Source of the DNA: an uncultured Amylibacter sp. | Lineage (GTDB): Bacteria > Pseudomonadota > Alphaproteobacteria > Rhodobacterales > Rhodobacteraceae | Direction: 5' to 3' | NCBI GenBank assembly: GCA_938001995.1 | Contig: CALLAV010000255.1 | Coordinates: 1 to 12,163 of the forward strand | Length of the DNA stretch: 12,163 nucleotides | In this document: positions 1-6,816 of the stretch, piece after piece | How the letters are laid out: every line of letters starts with the position of its first letter | How positions within the stretch are numbered: the stretch's first letter is position 1 | Made by a program: the position numbers and the translations under genes | The notes under the pieces: model-generated | What the model was told of the DNA's origin: nothing | What the model saw: only the letters and a program-made list of their open reading frames with translations | The model's database searches: none

Positions 1-326
1 GCTTGATCGCGGGCGGCTTTGCCTGCCTGACTGATCGACACTTGTTTCTTACGCGCATCATCCCAATCGGGACGGATATGAATGTAACCTGCGACATCCA
101 ATTTTTGCAATGTGTTGGTAATCGCCCCTTTGGTCAGGGCGAAACTTCGGGCCAATTTCGCAGGAGACGTCTCACCAACATGATCAAGATGCGTCAGCAG
201 TGAGAAGTGGGACATCTCCATACCCTTCGGCAGTTTGCGCGACAGCACACCTTTGATGGCTTGGTCAGCTGCAATCAGCTCTGAAAACAAGGCGACGGCA
301 AGGTTGATATCAGGTTCATCACTCAC
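1..326 (-). CDS. MarR-family transcriptional regulator (C-terminus cut by window edge)
   Basis: A 108-codon open frame read directly from the minus strand; it runs off the left edge, so the C-terminus is missing. It carries the MarR winged helix-turn-helix: helices over about residues 37-80 with SPAKLARSFALTKGAI as the HTH core, then the wing around residues 84-97 with DWDDARKKQVSIS, matching the family's D-x-R-x-K/R-x-V-x-L/I-T/S pattern. Proteins of this family usually are dimeric DNA-binding repressors that respond to small phenolics or to oxidation. No cysteine is present in the visible part, so cysteine-based redox sensing is not supported here. I chose the GTG start at 326 because the ATG at 319 is in another frame that soon hits a stop. 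GTG overlaps the TGA of the upstream nitrilase gene (GTGA), which implies translational coupling and membership of the comF-grxC-nitrilase operon. Target genes cannot be told from sequence. Confidence 0.85.
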   Translation of the reverse strand, partial: MSDEPDINLAVALFSELIAADQAIKGVLSRKLPKGMEMSHFSLLTHLDHVGETSPAKLARSFALTKGAITNTLQKLDVAGYIHIRPDWDDARKKQVSISQAGKAARDQ

Positions 327-1159
327 AGGTTTGGTTTTCCATAGGGTCTGTCGTGGGTCAGGGCAGGAATGCGTTTGCGCGCAGTTTGCACAGATATGAG
401 GTCCAGATCAACGACATGAGCGCCTGTGTTTGCACCCGCGTCCAAAAGAACTTCGCCCCACGGATCGACCACAAGGGAATGGCCATAGGTGGCACGAGGT
501 CTGCCCGTACTGATGCCGTGATCGCCCGTTTGCGCAGGCGCAATGACAAAACAGCCGTTTTCAATTGCCCTTGCGCGCAGAAGCGTGTGCCAATGCGCCG
601 CCCCAGTTACTGGCGAAAACGCAGAAGGAACGGTTAGGATTTCTACACCGTTTTGGGCGAGGTCACGATAAAGATGCGGAAATCGCATGTCATAGCAGAT
701 GGTCATACCAATTTTGGCAAGTGGCGTATCCAACGCGGGCACAGTTTTACCTGGTCGGTACCCCGCACTTTCACGATAGGATTCCGTTTCAGACACTTGC
801 ACATCAAACATGTGGATTTTGTCATAACGCGCCGAGATTTCGCCTTGCGGATTGATCAAAAAGGAACGGTTGGCAAACCGCCCATCTGGGTCATTCGTCT
901 TTAACGCAAGCGATCCGATCAGCAGCCAAATGTTCAATTCCGCCGCTTGGGATCGCAATGCTTTTAGGGTCTTATCGTCATCTTCATGGCGCAAAACAGT
1001 GTCTTGGTGCGCGCGGCTGGTAGACACGACATTGGTGACTTCCGGAGTCGCCACAAAAGTTGCCCCTGCCGCCGCTGCAACCGCGATAAAAGCCTGTGTT
1101 TTGGGCAGGTTTGCGGCGGGGTCATCGCCGCTGTTCAGCTGTATGACCCCAACACGCAT
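323..1159 (-). CDS. Carbon-nitrogen hydrolase, Nit1/Nit2-like amidase (possible deaminated-glutathione amidase)
   Basis: A 278-residue protein of usual length for the nitrilase superfamily. The catalytic triad is visible: Glu40 in ATPEVTN, Lys114 in YDKIHMFD, and nucleophile Cys155 in TICYDMRFP. The YDKIHMFD and CYDMRFPHLYR signatures fit the Nit1/Nit2 branch, whose members hydrolyse amides such as deaminated glutathione or omega-amides of 2-oxo acids. There is no signal peptide, so it is cytoplasmic. It starts one base inside the TAA of grxC (TAATG), with little visible Shine-Dalgarno sequence, so it probably relies on coupling. The neighbouring glutaredoxin supports the inference that it repairs deaminated glutathione formed by promiscuous transaminases. 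Alternatives are an omega-amidase or another Nit-branch amidase. Superfamily membership is secure; the substrate is inferred. Confidence 0.93.
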   Translation of the reverse strand: MRVGVIQLNSGDDPAANLPKTQAFIAVAAAAGATFVATPEVTNVVSTSRAHQDTVLRHEDDDKTLKALRSQAAELNIWLLIGSLALKTNDPDGRFANRSFLINPQGEISARYDKIHMFDVQVSETESYRESAGYRPGKTVPALDTPLAKIGMTICYDMRFPHLYRDLAQNGVEILTVPSAFSPVTGAAHWHTLLRARAIENGCFVIAPAQTGDHGISTGRPRATYGHSLVVDPWGEVLLDAGANTGAHVVDLDLISVQTARKRIPALTHDRPYGKPNL

Positions 1160-1416
1160 TATTTGGCCAGCATCGCGTCAAGTTTGCCTGCATGTTCCAG
1201 CGCATGCAGATCATCACAGCCGCCGATGTGTTCACCACCGATAAAAATTTGCGGCACAGTGCGCGAGCCATTGGCGCGCTGAATCATTTCCGCCTTAGCA
1301 GCGGGGTTTATCATCACATTGGTCTCGTCAAAGGCAACATTTTTGGAATTCAGCAACCGTTTCGCAGCAGAGCAAAAGCCGCAGATCGGTGTAGTGTAGA
1401 TTTCAACGTTTTTCAT
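1159..1416 (-). CDS. grxC: Glutaredoxin 3
   Basis: An 85-residue single-domain glutaredoxin, the typical length for GrxC. The dithiol active site is Cys12-Gly-Phe-Cys15, preceded by TTPI; most GrxC proteins have CPYC, so CGFC is a variant, but both cysteines are kept. The cis-proline TVP (53-55) and the glutathione-binding GGCDD (65-69) are present. The protein uses glutathione to reduce protein disulfides and mixed disulfides in the cytoplasm, and can supply electrons to ribonucleotide reductase. An AAGGAT Shine-Dalgarno sequence lies about 8 bases before the ATG. It is 39 bases after comF and overlaps the nitrilase start by one base, so it is in the same transcription unit. A class II monothiol (CGFS) glutaredoxin is excluded by Cys15. 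Confidence 0.95.
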   Translation of the reverse strand: MKNVEIYTTPICGFCSAAKRLLNSKNVAFDETNVMINPAAKAEMIQRANGSRTVPQIFIGGEHIGGCDDLHALEHAGKLDAMLAK

Positions 1417-1442
1417 TTGGGCAATCCTTACAGGTTTGCCAC

Positions 1443-1472
1443 CTTATATAAGCAGTTAATCGGGCCGTGCAA
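1443..1472 (-). promoter_or_regulatory. Possible promoter in front of grxC
   Basis: On the minus strand a TATAAG (-10 like) at 1448-1443 lies in the palindrome TTATATAA just after the comF stop, with a weak TTGCAC (-35 like) 18 bases upstream inside the comF 3' end. The -35 match is poor. It could let grxC and its downstream partners be transcribed apart from comF, but the short comF-grxC gap also fits simple read-through. Confidence 0.22.
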
Positions 1473-2244
1473 CGCGGGCAAAGACAAGGACGTTCACAGA
1501 TGCGGCACCCGCATCGAAACAGGCCTCGGCGCAGGCTGACAGGGTTGCGCCCGTGGTCATTACGTCGTCGATCAATAGAATCGGTTTTCCCTTGATTTGA
1601 TCCACGCGTTTGGGATGCGGCCTTAAAGCGCCGCGCTGGTTTTCAAACCGCTCTTCCCGCGTCATATCTTTTTGCGGTTTCGTTGCGCGAATGCGTTGCA
1701 GGCCATCAGGAATGTGGCGCACCGCCCGTTCAGATGCGATGGCGTTGGCGATCAGCACAGATTGGTTGAACCGCCGACGGATCATGCGTGTCCAATGCAG
1801 CGGTACGGGGATAATTGTTGTTTCAGGGCTGATCAAACTGTCCCCAGACCCCACCATCCAGCGGGCCATATGCTTTGCGATGTCTTGGCGGTCACCGTGT
1901 TTTAAGGCCATGGTCATGCGGCGCAGCGGACCCTCGTACAACCCAACCGCACGGCCCTTTTTCCACGCAGGCGGGGCGGCATGGCAGATTTCGCATAGGT
2001 CTTCCTCCTCTGCTTCGCCCTTGATTGGAACACCGCAAGCATCGCATACGGCCCCCGCAATAAAATGCGCATCTGGCCAACAAGATTGGCACAGCATCGA
2101 CTCTGTTTCCGTATCCTCACCGCAAGACAAACACCTTGGCGGGTAGGCAAGACGTACAATTTTTTGAGCAAGTGCGTTGATGGCGTTGTCCTTTTGCGGG
2201 CCTTCGGTGTAACCAATGCGACAGGAGACGACCCCGATGGACAC
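1456..2244 (-). CDS. comF: ComF-family double zinc ribbon / phosphoribosyltransferase-like protein
   Basis: 262 residues if translated from GTG at 2244. The N-terminal half has two zinc-ribbon cysteine clusters: CLSC near 38-41 with CQSC at 52-55, and CDAC at 67-70 with CEIC at 84-87. YPPRCLSC is a family hallmark. The C-terminal half is a type I phosphoribosyltransferase fold with the PRPP-binding loop ILLIDDVMTTGAT (about 222-234). ComF/GntX relatives are linked to DNA uptake in competent bacteria, but most have no known reaction. The start is uncertain: no ATG, GTG or TTG lies between GTG 2244 and the conserved YPPRC motif, and an AAGG lies 6 bases before the GTG. A much longer upstream frame exists, but it is antisense to the methyltransferase gene and not family-like. 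The chosen start overlaps the divergent methyltransferase start by 8 bases. It is the first gene of the leftward cluster. Confidence 0.88.
   Translation of the reverse strand: MSIGVVSCRIGYTEGPQKDNAINALAQKIVRLAYPPRCLSCGEDTETESMLCQSCWPDAHFIAGAVCDACGVPIKGEAEEEDLCEICHAAPPAWKKGRAVGLYEGPLRRMTMALKHGDRQDIAKHMARWMVGSGDSLISPETTIIPVPLHWTRMIRRRFNQSVLIANAIASERAVRHIPDGLQRIRATKPQKDMTREERFENQRGALRPHPKRVDQIKGKPILLIDDVMTTGATLSACAEACFDAGAASVNVLVFARVARPD
2223..2227 (+). promoter_or_regulatory. Ribosome binding site fixing the methyltransferase start
   Basis: AGGAG ends 9 bases before ATG 2237. This favours ATG 2237 over the in-frame ATG at 2216, which lies upstream of this site. A TACAAT at 2155-2160 is a weak candidate -10 element for this gene inside comF, but no convincing -35 sits at the right distance. 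Confidence 0.7.
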
Positions 2245-3064
2245 ACCTGCCTTGTTTGATCCCCAAACCGTTGCCGCGCACCGCGCCCGTGCCACGGATG
2301 AAGATGCGCTATTTTTACATAAATTTGCGGCGTCTGAGGTTTCAGAGAGACTGAAAGACATTAACAGAACGTTTACGGACGCGGTTTTTGTCGGGTGGCA
2401 AGGGCGGATGTGGGCCAAAGAAATTGGTCTGATGCCACGGTTCATCCCAGACGCTGAAGTGCTGGATCTGGAACCTGAAAGCTGTGATCTGATCGTGCAT
2501 TGCATGGGCCTGCACTGGGCGAATGATCCTGTGGGGCAATTGATCCAAATGCGGCGCGCGCTGCGGCCCGATGGGCTGATGATTGCGGTGATGTTTGCAG
2601 GCGAAACCCTTGATGAATTGCGCCAATCGCTAACGCAGGCAGAAGCAGAGGCCACAGGCGGAATCAGTCCGCGCGTGGCGCCAATGGCAGAACTGCGGGG
2701 TTTGGGCGCTTTACTACAAAGGGCGGGGTATGGGCTGCCTGTTGCAGATATTGAACCCGTTCGCGTCGCTTACGAAACACCATGGCATTTGATGCGGGAA
2801 TTGCGCGCGATGGGGGAATCTAACGCTATGACTTCAAGAGCCAAAGGGTTCGCACGCCGCGAGATCTTTGTGAAAATGGCCGAGATTTACGCACGTGACT
2901 ATTGCGAGGATGGGCGCATGATGGCGACGTTCGAGTTGGCCTTTCTGACAGGTTGGGCACCAAGTGACACTCAACAAAAACCCCTACGGCCAGGATCGGC
3001 GACAAATCGGCTTGCAGACTTCTTGGGTGCGACAGAATTGGGCGAAGATGGGGAAAAGGCTTGA
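2237..3064 (+). CDS. Methyltransferase-like protein of the NDUFAF5/BioC type, cofactor motif degraded
   Basis: 275 residues. The second half of the class I methyltransferase fold is clear: CDLIVHCMGLHWANDP, then RRALRPDGLMIAVMFAGETLDELR, then ELRAMGESNAM. This matches the NDUFAF5 (C20orf7) family, which has LHWVND, GGDTLYELR and MGESN at the same places. NDUFAF5 is a complex I assembly factor that hydroxylates an arginine of a core subunit; BioC methylates malonyl-ACP. The expected glycine-rich SAM motif (LDLGCGRG in NDUFAF5) is not seen. The corresponding stretch reads AVFVGWQGRMW and the segment up to CDLIVH is some tens of residues shorter than in NDUFAF5. Catalysis by ordinary SAM binding is therefore doubtful. 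hemH follows after 49 bases on the same strand. Family placement is good; activity is unknown. Confidence 0.85.
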   Translation: MDTPALFDPQTVAAHRARATDEDALFLHKFAASEVSERLKDINRTFTDAVFVGWQGRMWAKEIGLMPRFIPDAEVLDLEPESCDLIVHCMGLHWANDPVGQLIQMRRALRPDGLMIAVMFAGETLDELRQSLTQAEAEATGGISPRVAPMAELRGLGALLQRAGYGLPVADIEPVRVAYETPWHLMRELRAMGESNAMTSRAKGFARREIFVKMAEIYARDYCEDGRMMATFELAFLTGWAPSDTQQKPLRPGSATNRLADFLGATELGEDGEKA

Positions 3065-3113
3065 TCCCAGAGGGATTTAAGTTAGGTCCGCACCATCGAA
3101 GGAAAATACGACC

Positions 3114-4160
3114 ATGATGATTGATACACGCCCGCCCCATTCTGACGAAGACCACCCGAAGGTGAGCTTTGGCAAAGTTGGCGTGATCATCTCAAACCTT
3201 GGGACGCCGGATGCGACTGATTATTGGTCAATGCGGCGCTATCTGAACGAGTTTTTGTCGGACCGTCGTGTCATCGACTATGCCCCTTGGAAATGGCAGC
3301 CGCTGTTGCAGTTGATCATCCTAACGAAGCGCCCGTTTTCATCTGGCGAAGCCTATCGCGGAATTTGGAACAACGAGCGGGACGAGAGCCCATTGCTGAC
3401 CATTACGCGAGATCAATGCGAAGCGCTGACAACCACGTTGAAAGAGGCCTATGGCGATAAGGTCGAGGTGGATTTTGCCATGCGGTATGGCAATCCTTCG
3501 ACGAAATCCGTGATCCAAAACCTGAAGGACAAAGGGTGTGATCGGATCGTATTTTTCCCGCTGTATCCGCAGTATTCCGCACCGACGACGGCCACTGCAA
3601 ATGATCAGGCATTTCGCACCTTGATGGAAATGAAATGGCAGCCGAGTTTCCGCACCGTGCCTGCCTATTACAACCATCCTTTGTACATTAAGTCATTGGC
3701 AGCAACGGTTCGCGAGGCCTACGCGAATTTGGAGGTAGAGCCGGATATTTTGGTGACTTCCTATCACGGAGTTCCCATTCGATATTTGAAAGAGGGTGAT
3801 CCGTATCATTGCCAATGTCAGGTGACATCGCGCCTTTTGCAGGCCGAGTTGGGCTGGTCAGATGATAAGATGCAGGTGACGTTCCAATCGCAGTTCGGGC
3901 CCGAGGATTGGTTGCAGCCATTCACAGTGGACGATGTGGCGCGACTGGCCCGCGAAGGTAAGAAAAACATCGCGATTATGGCGCCTGCGTTTTCGAGCGA
4001 CTGTGTCGAGACATTGGAAGAAATCAACGAAGAGATTAAGGAATCGTTTGAAGAGGCGGGTGGGGAAACCTTTACCTACATCCCTTGCTTAAATGAACGC
4101 CCGGATCACATTGAAATGATGGCCGATATTATCAAAAACGAAGCAGCGGGTTGGCTATAG
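3114..4160 (+). CDS. hemH: Ferrochelatase
   Basis: 348 residues, normal bacterial length. It inserts ferrous iron into protoporphyrin IX, the last step of protoheme synthesis, on the cytoplasmic side of the membrane. Motifs in order: SNLGTPDA (27-34) and RRYLNEFLSD (41-50) near the N-terminus, FPLYPQYSAPTTAT (148-161), catalytic His218 in TSYHGVP, and the acidic SDCVETLEEI (295-304), where Glu299 matches the conserved metal/proton-path glutamate. LNERPDH closes the domain. There are no obvious iron-sulfur cysteines at the C-terminus. GAAGGA (3098-3103) lies 10 bases before ATG 3114; a second ATG follows immediately and cannot be excluded. The gene probably shares a transcript with the methyltransferase-like gene. 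Its TAG stop overlaps the convergent mutT stop. Confidence 0.97.
   Translation: MMIDTRPPHSDEDHPKVSFGKVGVIISNLGTPDATDYWSMRRYLNEFLSDRRVIDYAPWKWQPLLQLIILTKRPFSSGEAYRGIWNNERDESPLLTITRDQCEALTTTLKEAYGDKVEVDFAMRYGNPSTKSVIQNLKDKGCDRIVFFPLYPQYSAPTTATANDQAFRTLMEMKWQPSFRTVPAYYNHPLYIKSLAATVREAYANLEVEPDILVTSYHGVPIRYLKEGDPYHCQCQVTSRLLQAELGWSDDKMQVTFQSQFGPEDWLQPFTVDDVARLAREGKKNIAIMAPAFSSDCVETLEEINEEIKESFEEAGGETFTYIPCLNERPDHIEMMADIIKNEAAGWL
4155..4160. other. Shared palindromic stop CTATAG of hemH and mutT
   Basis: CTATAG equals its own reverse complement. The plus strand reads TAG (4158-4160) to end hemH and the minus strand reads TAG (4157-4155) to end mutT. The two coding regions overlap by six bases, leaving no room for a terminator between them. 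Confidence 0.95.
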
Positions 4161-4553
4161 CAGGTCGCGTAGTGTCGCGATCAGCGGTACGTCGGCAGGC
4201 GGCATAGGATAGTCCCGCATCTCATTCACGTGCACCCATTTCAGTGTTTGTTGTTCACGCGGGGTCGGGATGCCCTCCCATTTTCGGCAAGCGAATACAG
4301 GCATCAGTAGGTGGAAGTCGTCATAACTGTGGGACGCGAATGTCAGGGGGGCAAGGCAGCTAGACCATGTGTTGATTCCCAGCTCTTCTTCTAACTCGCG
4401 AATAAGCGCGACCTCTGGTGTTTCGCCTGCCTCTACCTTACCGCCGGGAAATTCCCACAGGCCTGCCATGGATTTGCCCTCAGGGCGTTGCGCCAGCAAA
4501 ATGCGACCGTCTTTGTCGATAAGTGCGACGGCTGAAACGAGGATCGTTTTCAT
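4155..4553 (-). CDS. mutT: Nudix hydrolase, MutT-type (8-oxo-dGTP diphosphatase)
   Basis: 132 residues, the standard MutT size. The Nudix box is complete: Gly38, Glu44, Arg52, Glu53, Glu56, Glu57 and Gly59 in GGKVEAGETPEVALIRELEEELGI spacing, with the MutT-like lead-in AQRPEGKSMAGLWEFPGGK. MutT removes 8-oxo-dGTP from the nucleotide pool and so prevents A:T to C:G transversions; other Nudix substrates are possible. It starts inside the argJ stop (ATGA, 4 bases), which implies coupled translation as the last gene of the isomerase-argJ-mutT operon. It ends tail to tail with hemH: the palindrome CTATAG at 4155-4160 provides the TAG stop of both genes. Confidence 0.94.
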   Translation of the reverse strand: MKTILVSAVALIDKDGRILLAQRPEGKSMAGLWEFPGGKVEAGETPEVALIRELEEELGINTWSSCLAPLTFASHSYDDFHLLMPVFACRKWEGIPTPREQQTLKWVHVNEMRDYPMPPADVPLIATLRDLL

Positions 4554-5896
4554 GAACGGTAGTCCGCGTTAATGGTTATATATCCGTGAGTTAGATCACA
4601 TGTCCAAACCTGTGCCGTGCCCTTGCCCATACCCAAATCCGTGCTGATCGTCAGGTCTTGGTTTTTCATATACGCCACACCCGCGTCTTCGGTGTAAGTT
4701 GGGCTAACCCAACCATTTTCCGCCACCAATATGTCCCCAAAATGAATGCTGATCTTGTCGCGGTCGGCGGGTTCGCCGGATTTACCTACCGCCATAACAA
4801 CGCGGCCCCAGTTCGGATCTTCACCAGCGGCAGCGGTCTTTACGAGCGGCGAATTTGCAATCGCAAGCGCCACGGTTTGAGCGCTGTCATCTGAAACTGC
4901 GCCTGTGACTTTGACTTCGATAAATTTCGTCGCCCCTTCACCGTCTTTCACGACCAGATGGGCCAATTCGCGCATAACATCGTGCAAAGCCGTGGCGAGT
5001 ACTTGGCCATCGACACTGTCCGCGCCGATGATTTGCGTGTTACCTGCTGCGCCCGTAGCGAATGCTAGGAGTGTGTCGGACGTTGATGTGTCGCTGTCCA
5101 CAGTAATTGCGTTGAACGTGCGCTGATTTTCTGCGCTGATCATGTGCTGCAGTGCCGCGGATGTAACAGCAGCGTCGGTAAAGATGTAAACGAGCATGGT
5201 CGCCATATCAGGTGCGATCATACCCGAACCTTTGGCAAATCCTGCGATTTGGACGGTTTTACCGTCAATCTCTACACTGGTCGTCGCCCCTTTAGCGAAG
5301 GTGTCGGTCGTCATAATTGCCCCAGCGGCGGCAGCACCGTTTGCAGAGGACAAGTTCGCGCTGAGATCGTCCAAGACAGCGATAATTTTGTCGTGGGGGA
5401 GCGGTTCGCCAATGACGCCAGTAGAGGACGTAAGGATATTTTCAGGACTTGTTTTCAGCACCTTAGCCGCCGAAGCAGACACAAATTCAACGGATGCATC
5501 CCCGAATTTTCCTGTGAAAGCGTTCGAGTTGCCAGAGTTCACAACGATACCCATCGCATCAGCGACTGTGTCGGTTTTTTGCAGCGCAGCCAATTTGGTT
5601 TGGCAATCAAGCACAGGACCAGACCGGGTGGCCGAACGAGTAAACACACCCGCAACGGCGCTGCCTGCTGCAATATGGGCAAGCATCACGTCATCGCGGC
5701 CTTGGTATTTCACGCCAGCAGCACCAGCGGCGAAGGTCACACCACTGATTTCTGGCAAGACGGGAAAACCCGACGGCGGGGCCAAAGGAGAGACGGCAGG
5801 GATCGATGTGCTGGCATTCAATTCTGCCTTCAACCCTTTGATCTTTTTCTTAAGTTTACTGATCTTGCGTTTCAGCTTTGCCTTTGGTTTCGCCAT
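4550..5896 (-). CDS. argJ: Bifunctional glutamate N-acetyltransferase / amino-acid acetyltransferase with N-terminal coiled-coil extension
   Basis: 448 residues; common ArgJ proteins have roughly 400-415. It transfers acetyl from N-acetylornithine to glutamate, and in bifunctional forms also uses acetyl-CoA, in the cyclic arginine pathway. The conserved body starts at about residue 35 (SPLAPPSGFPVLP). Visible motifs are the oxyanion region SSTGVIGEPLP (157-167), the self-cleavage site with nucleophile Thr233 in KGSGMIAPDMATML (cut between Ala232 and Thr233), EDPNWGR (359-365) and C-terminal GYITINADYRS. The extra N-terminal segment is Lys-rich with L8, I12, L15, I19, L22 and L26 in regular 4-3 spacing, a short basic coiled coil. 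The ATG at 5896 is supported by AAAAGG 8 bases upstream. Only weak TTG codons could start the protein without the extension. It lies 12 bases after the isomerase stop. Confidence 0.96.
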   Translation of the reverse strand: MAKPKAKLKRKISKLKKKIKGLKAELNASTSIPAVSPLAPPSGFPVLPEISGVTFAAGAAGVKYQGRDDVMLAHIAAGSAVAGVFTRSATRSGPVLDCQTKLAALQKTDTVADAMGIVVNSGNSNAFTGKFGDASVEFVSASAAKVLKTSPENILTSSTGVIGEPLPHDKIIAVLDDLSANLSSANGAAAAGAIMTTDTFAKGATTSVEIDGKTVQIAGFAKGSGMIAPDMATMLVYIFTDAAVTSAALQHMISAENQRTFNAITVDSDTSTSDTLLAFATGAAGNTQIIGADSVDGQVLATALHDVMRELAHLVVKDGEGATKFIEVKVTGAVSDDSAQTVALAIANSPLVKTAAAGEDPNWGRVVMAVGKSGEPADRDKISIHFGDILVAENGWVSPTYTEDAGVAYMKNQDLTISTDLGMGKGTAQVWTCDLTHGYITINADYRS

Positions 5897-5904
5897 CGGT
5901 TTAA

Positions 5905-5910
5905 CCTTTT
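5905..5910 (-). promoter_or_regulatory. Ribosome binding site that supports the long argJ start
   Basis: AAAAGG on the minus strand lies 8 bases before ATG 5896 and overlaps the isomerase TAA stop. Its position supports translation of argJ with its N-terminal extension. Confidence 0.6.
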
Positions 5911-6751
5911 AGTCTGCCAACAATTCGATTTGACGGATGATAGACGGATCAAACTCTGTTTCTGAGCGTTTGATGTCTGCAGTCAGTTCGATTTTTTCCA
6001 AGTGTTTGTTCACAGCCTCGGCTTGCAACTGCTCGATCAATTGGGCGCGAACTTCTACCAATGCTGGCGCTGGCTTTTCGCGTTTTTCGTTCAGTTTGAT
6101 CACGTGCCAGCCAAATTGCGTTTTGATCGGCGCGGAAATTCCACCTGCTTCCATTGCGACAACAGCCTGTTCAAATTCTGGAACCATTTGACCCAAACCA
6201 AACCATCCCAAGGAACCGCCATTTGGACCAGACGGGCCTGTCGATTTCTCCTTCGCCAACTCGGCGAAATCTGCGCCACCTTCAAGTGTCGTCACCAGCG
6301 CTTTGGCCTCTTCCTCAGTTTCCACAAGGATGTGTGCCGCGTTAAATTCCTCTGCGCCTTTGGCATCGGCGTATTGTTCTTGATAGGCTTTTTCAATCAA
6401 CTCTTCTGTGGTGGCCGCATCTTCGATAATGCCCAGCGCTTCGGTTGCCAACAAGGCGCGGGTTTCGTTTTCAACGGCCAAACGCACGGCTTTGGTGTCT
6501 GCATTAATGCCTTTGGCAAGCGCGGATTGCTGGATCAATTGATCGACAACACCATTAAACAAATCCCCGTCAGGCAGTTGTTTAAAGCGTTCTGGCAAAC
6601 GGTTTGCCAATGCAATCACATGACCCACAGTAATGTCGGTCCCATTCACAGTTGCTACAACAGTTTCGGCGGTAGGTGCATCCTGCGCCATAGAGGAAGT
6701 GGCCATTAGAACCGCAACAGATGACGCGGCGATAAGACGGGTAATTTTCAT
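5909..6751 (-). CDS. Exported parvulin-type peptidyl-prolyl cis-trans isomerase (PpiC/PrsA/SurA-like)
   Basis: 280 residues. An N-terminal signal peptide is visible: basic MKITR, hydrophobic core to about residue 18, and a Sec-type cleavage site SMA|QD after residue 22. There is no lipobox cysteine, so it is expected to be soluble in the periplasm. Residues 25-130 form the SurA-like N-terminal helical part (VVATVNGTDITVGHV). The rotamase domain is about 136-225, with His140 in AAHILV, GPNGGSLGWFGLGQMVPEFEQA, and His216 in FGWHVIKL. A helical tail follows. Such proteins fold or chaperone exported proteins, including outer-membrane proteins. GGAG lies 8 bases before the ATG. It is the first gene of the isomerase-argJ-mutT operon and is divergent from secA, a sensible pairing because SecA delivers its clients. 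Confidence 0.93.
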   Translation of the reverse strand: MKITRLIAASSVAVLMATSSMAQDAPTAETVVATVNGTDITVGHVIALANRLPERFKQLPDGDLFNGVVDQLIQQSALAKGINADTKAVRLAVENETRALLATEALGIIEDAATTEELIEKAYQEQYADAKGAEEFNAAHILVETEEEAKALVTTLEGGADFAELAKEKSTGPSGPNGGSLGWFGLGQMVPEFEQAVVAMEAGGISAPIKTQFGWHVIKLNEKREKPAPALVEVRAQLIEQLQAEAVNKHLEKIELTADIKRSETEFDPSIIRQIELLAD

Positions 6752-6782
6752 GAATTGGCTCCGATTTTAGCCCGATTTTGTT

Positions 6783-6816
6783 CAGGCGGATAAAGTATTT
6801 GTGTCGCCTGTTTTTT
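6783..6816. repeat. Inverted repeat CAGGCG-N16-CGCCTG followed by T6
   Basis: CAGGCG (6783-6788) and CGCCTG (6805-6810) are perfect inverted arms, and TTTTTT follows at 6811-6816 on the plus strand. It has the shape of an intrinsic terminator for plus-strand (antisense) transcription, but the 16-base loop is long. The arms also flank the candidate -10 of the isomerase promoter, so an operator role is equally possible. Confidence 0.4.

Noticed and set aside
3..203. Plus-strand frame at the left edge
   Set aside because: It is antisense to the winged-helix domain of the MarR-type gene.
317..319. ATG as start of the MarR-type gene
   Set aside because: It is in a different frame from the winged helix and meets a stop after 14 codons.
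2245..2655. Long N-terminal extension of the comF frame to 2655
   Set aside because: The added 137 residues are antisense to the methyltransferase gene, Ser/Arg-rich and unlike ComF proteins; it is an open shadow frame.
3064..3076. ATCCC-AGA-GGGAT as terminator between the methyltransferase-like gene and hemH
   Set aside because: Only five pairs and no T-run; read-through into hemH is more likely.
5144..5965. Long plus-strand frame opposite argJ
   Set aside because: It mirrors the coding frame of argJ, has no family-like motifs and no operon context.
6002..6709. Plus-strand frame opposite the isomerase
   Set aside because: Phe/Cys/Gln-rich shadow of a gene with signal peptide and clear rotamase domain on the other strand.
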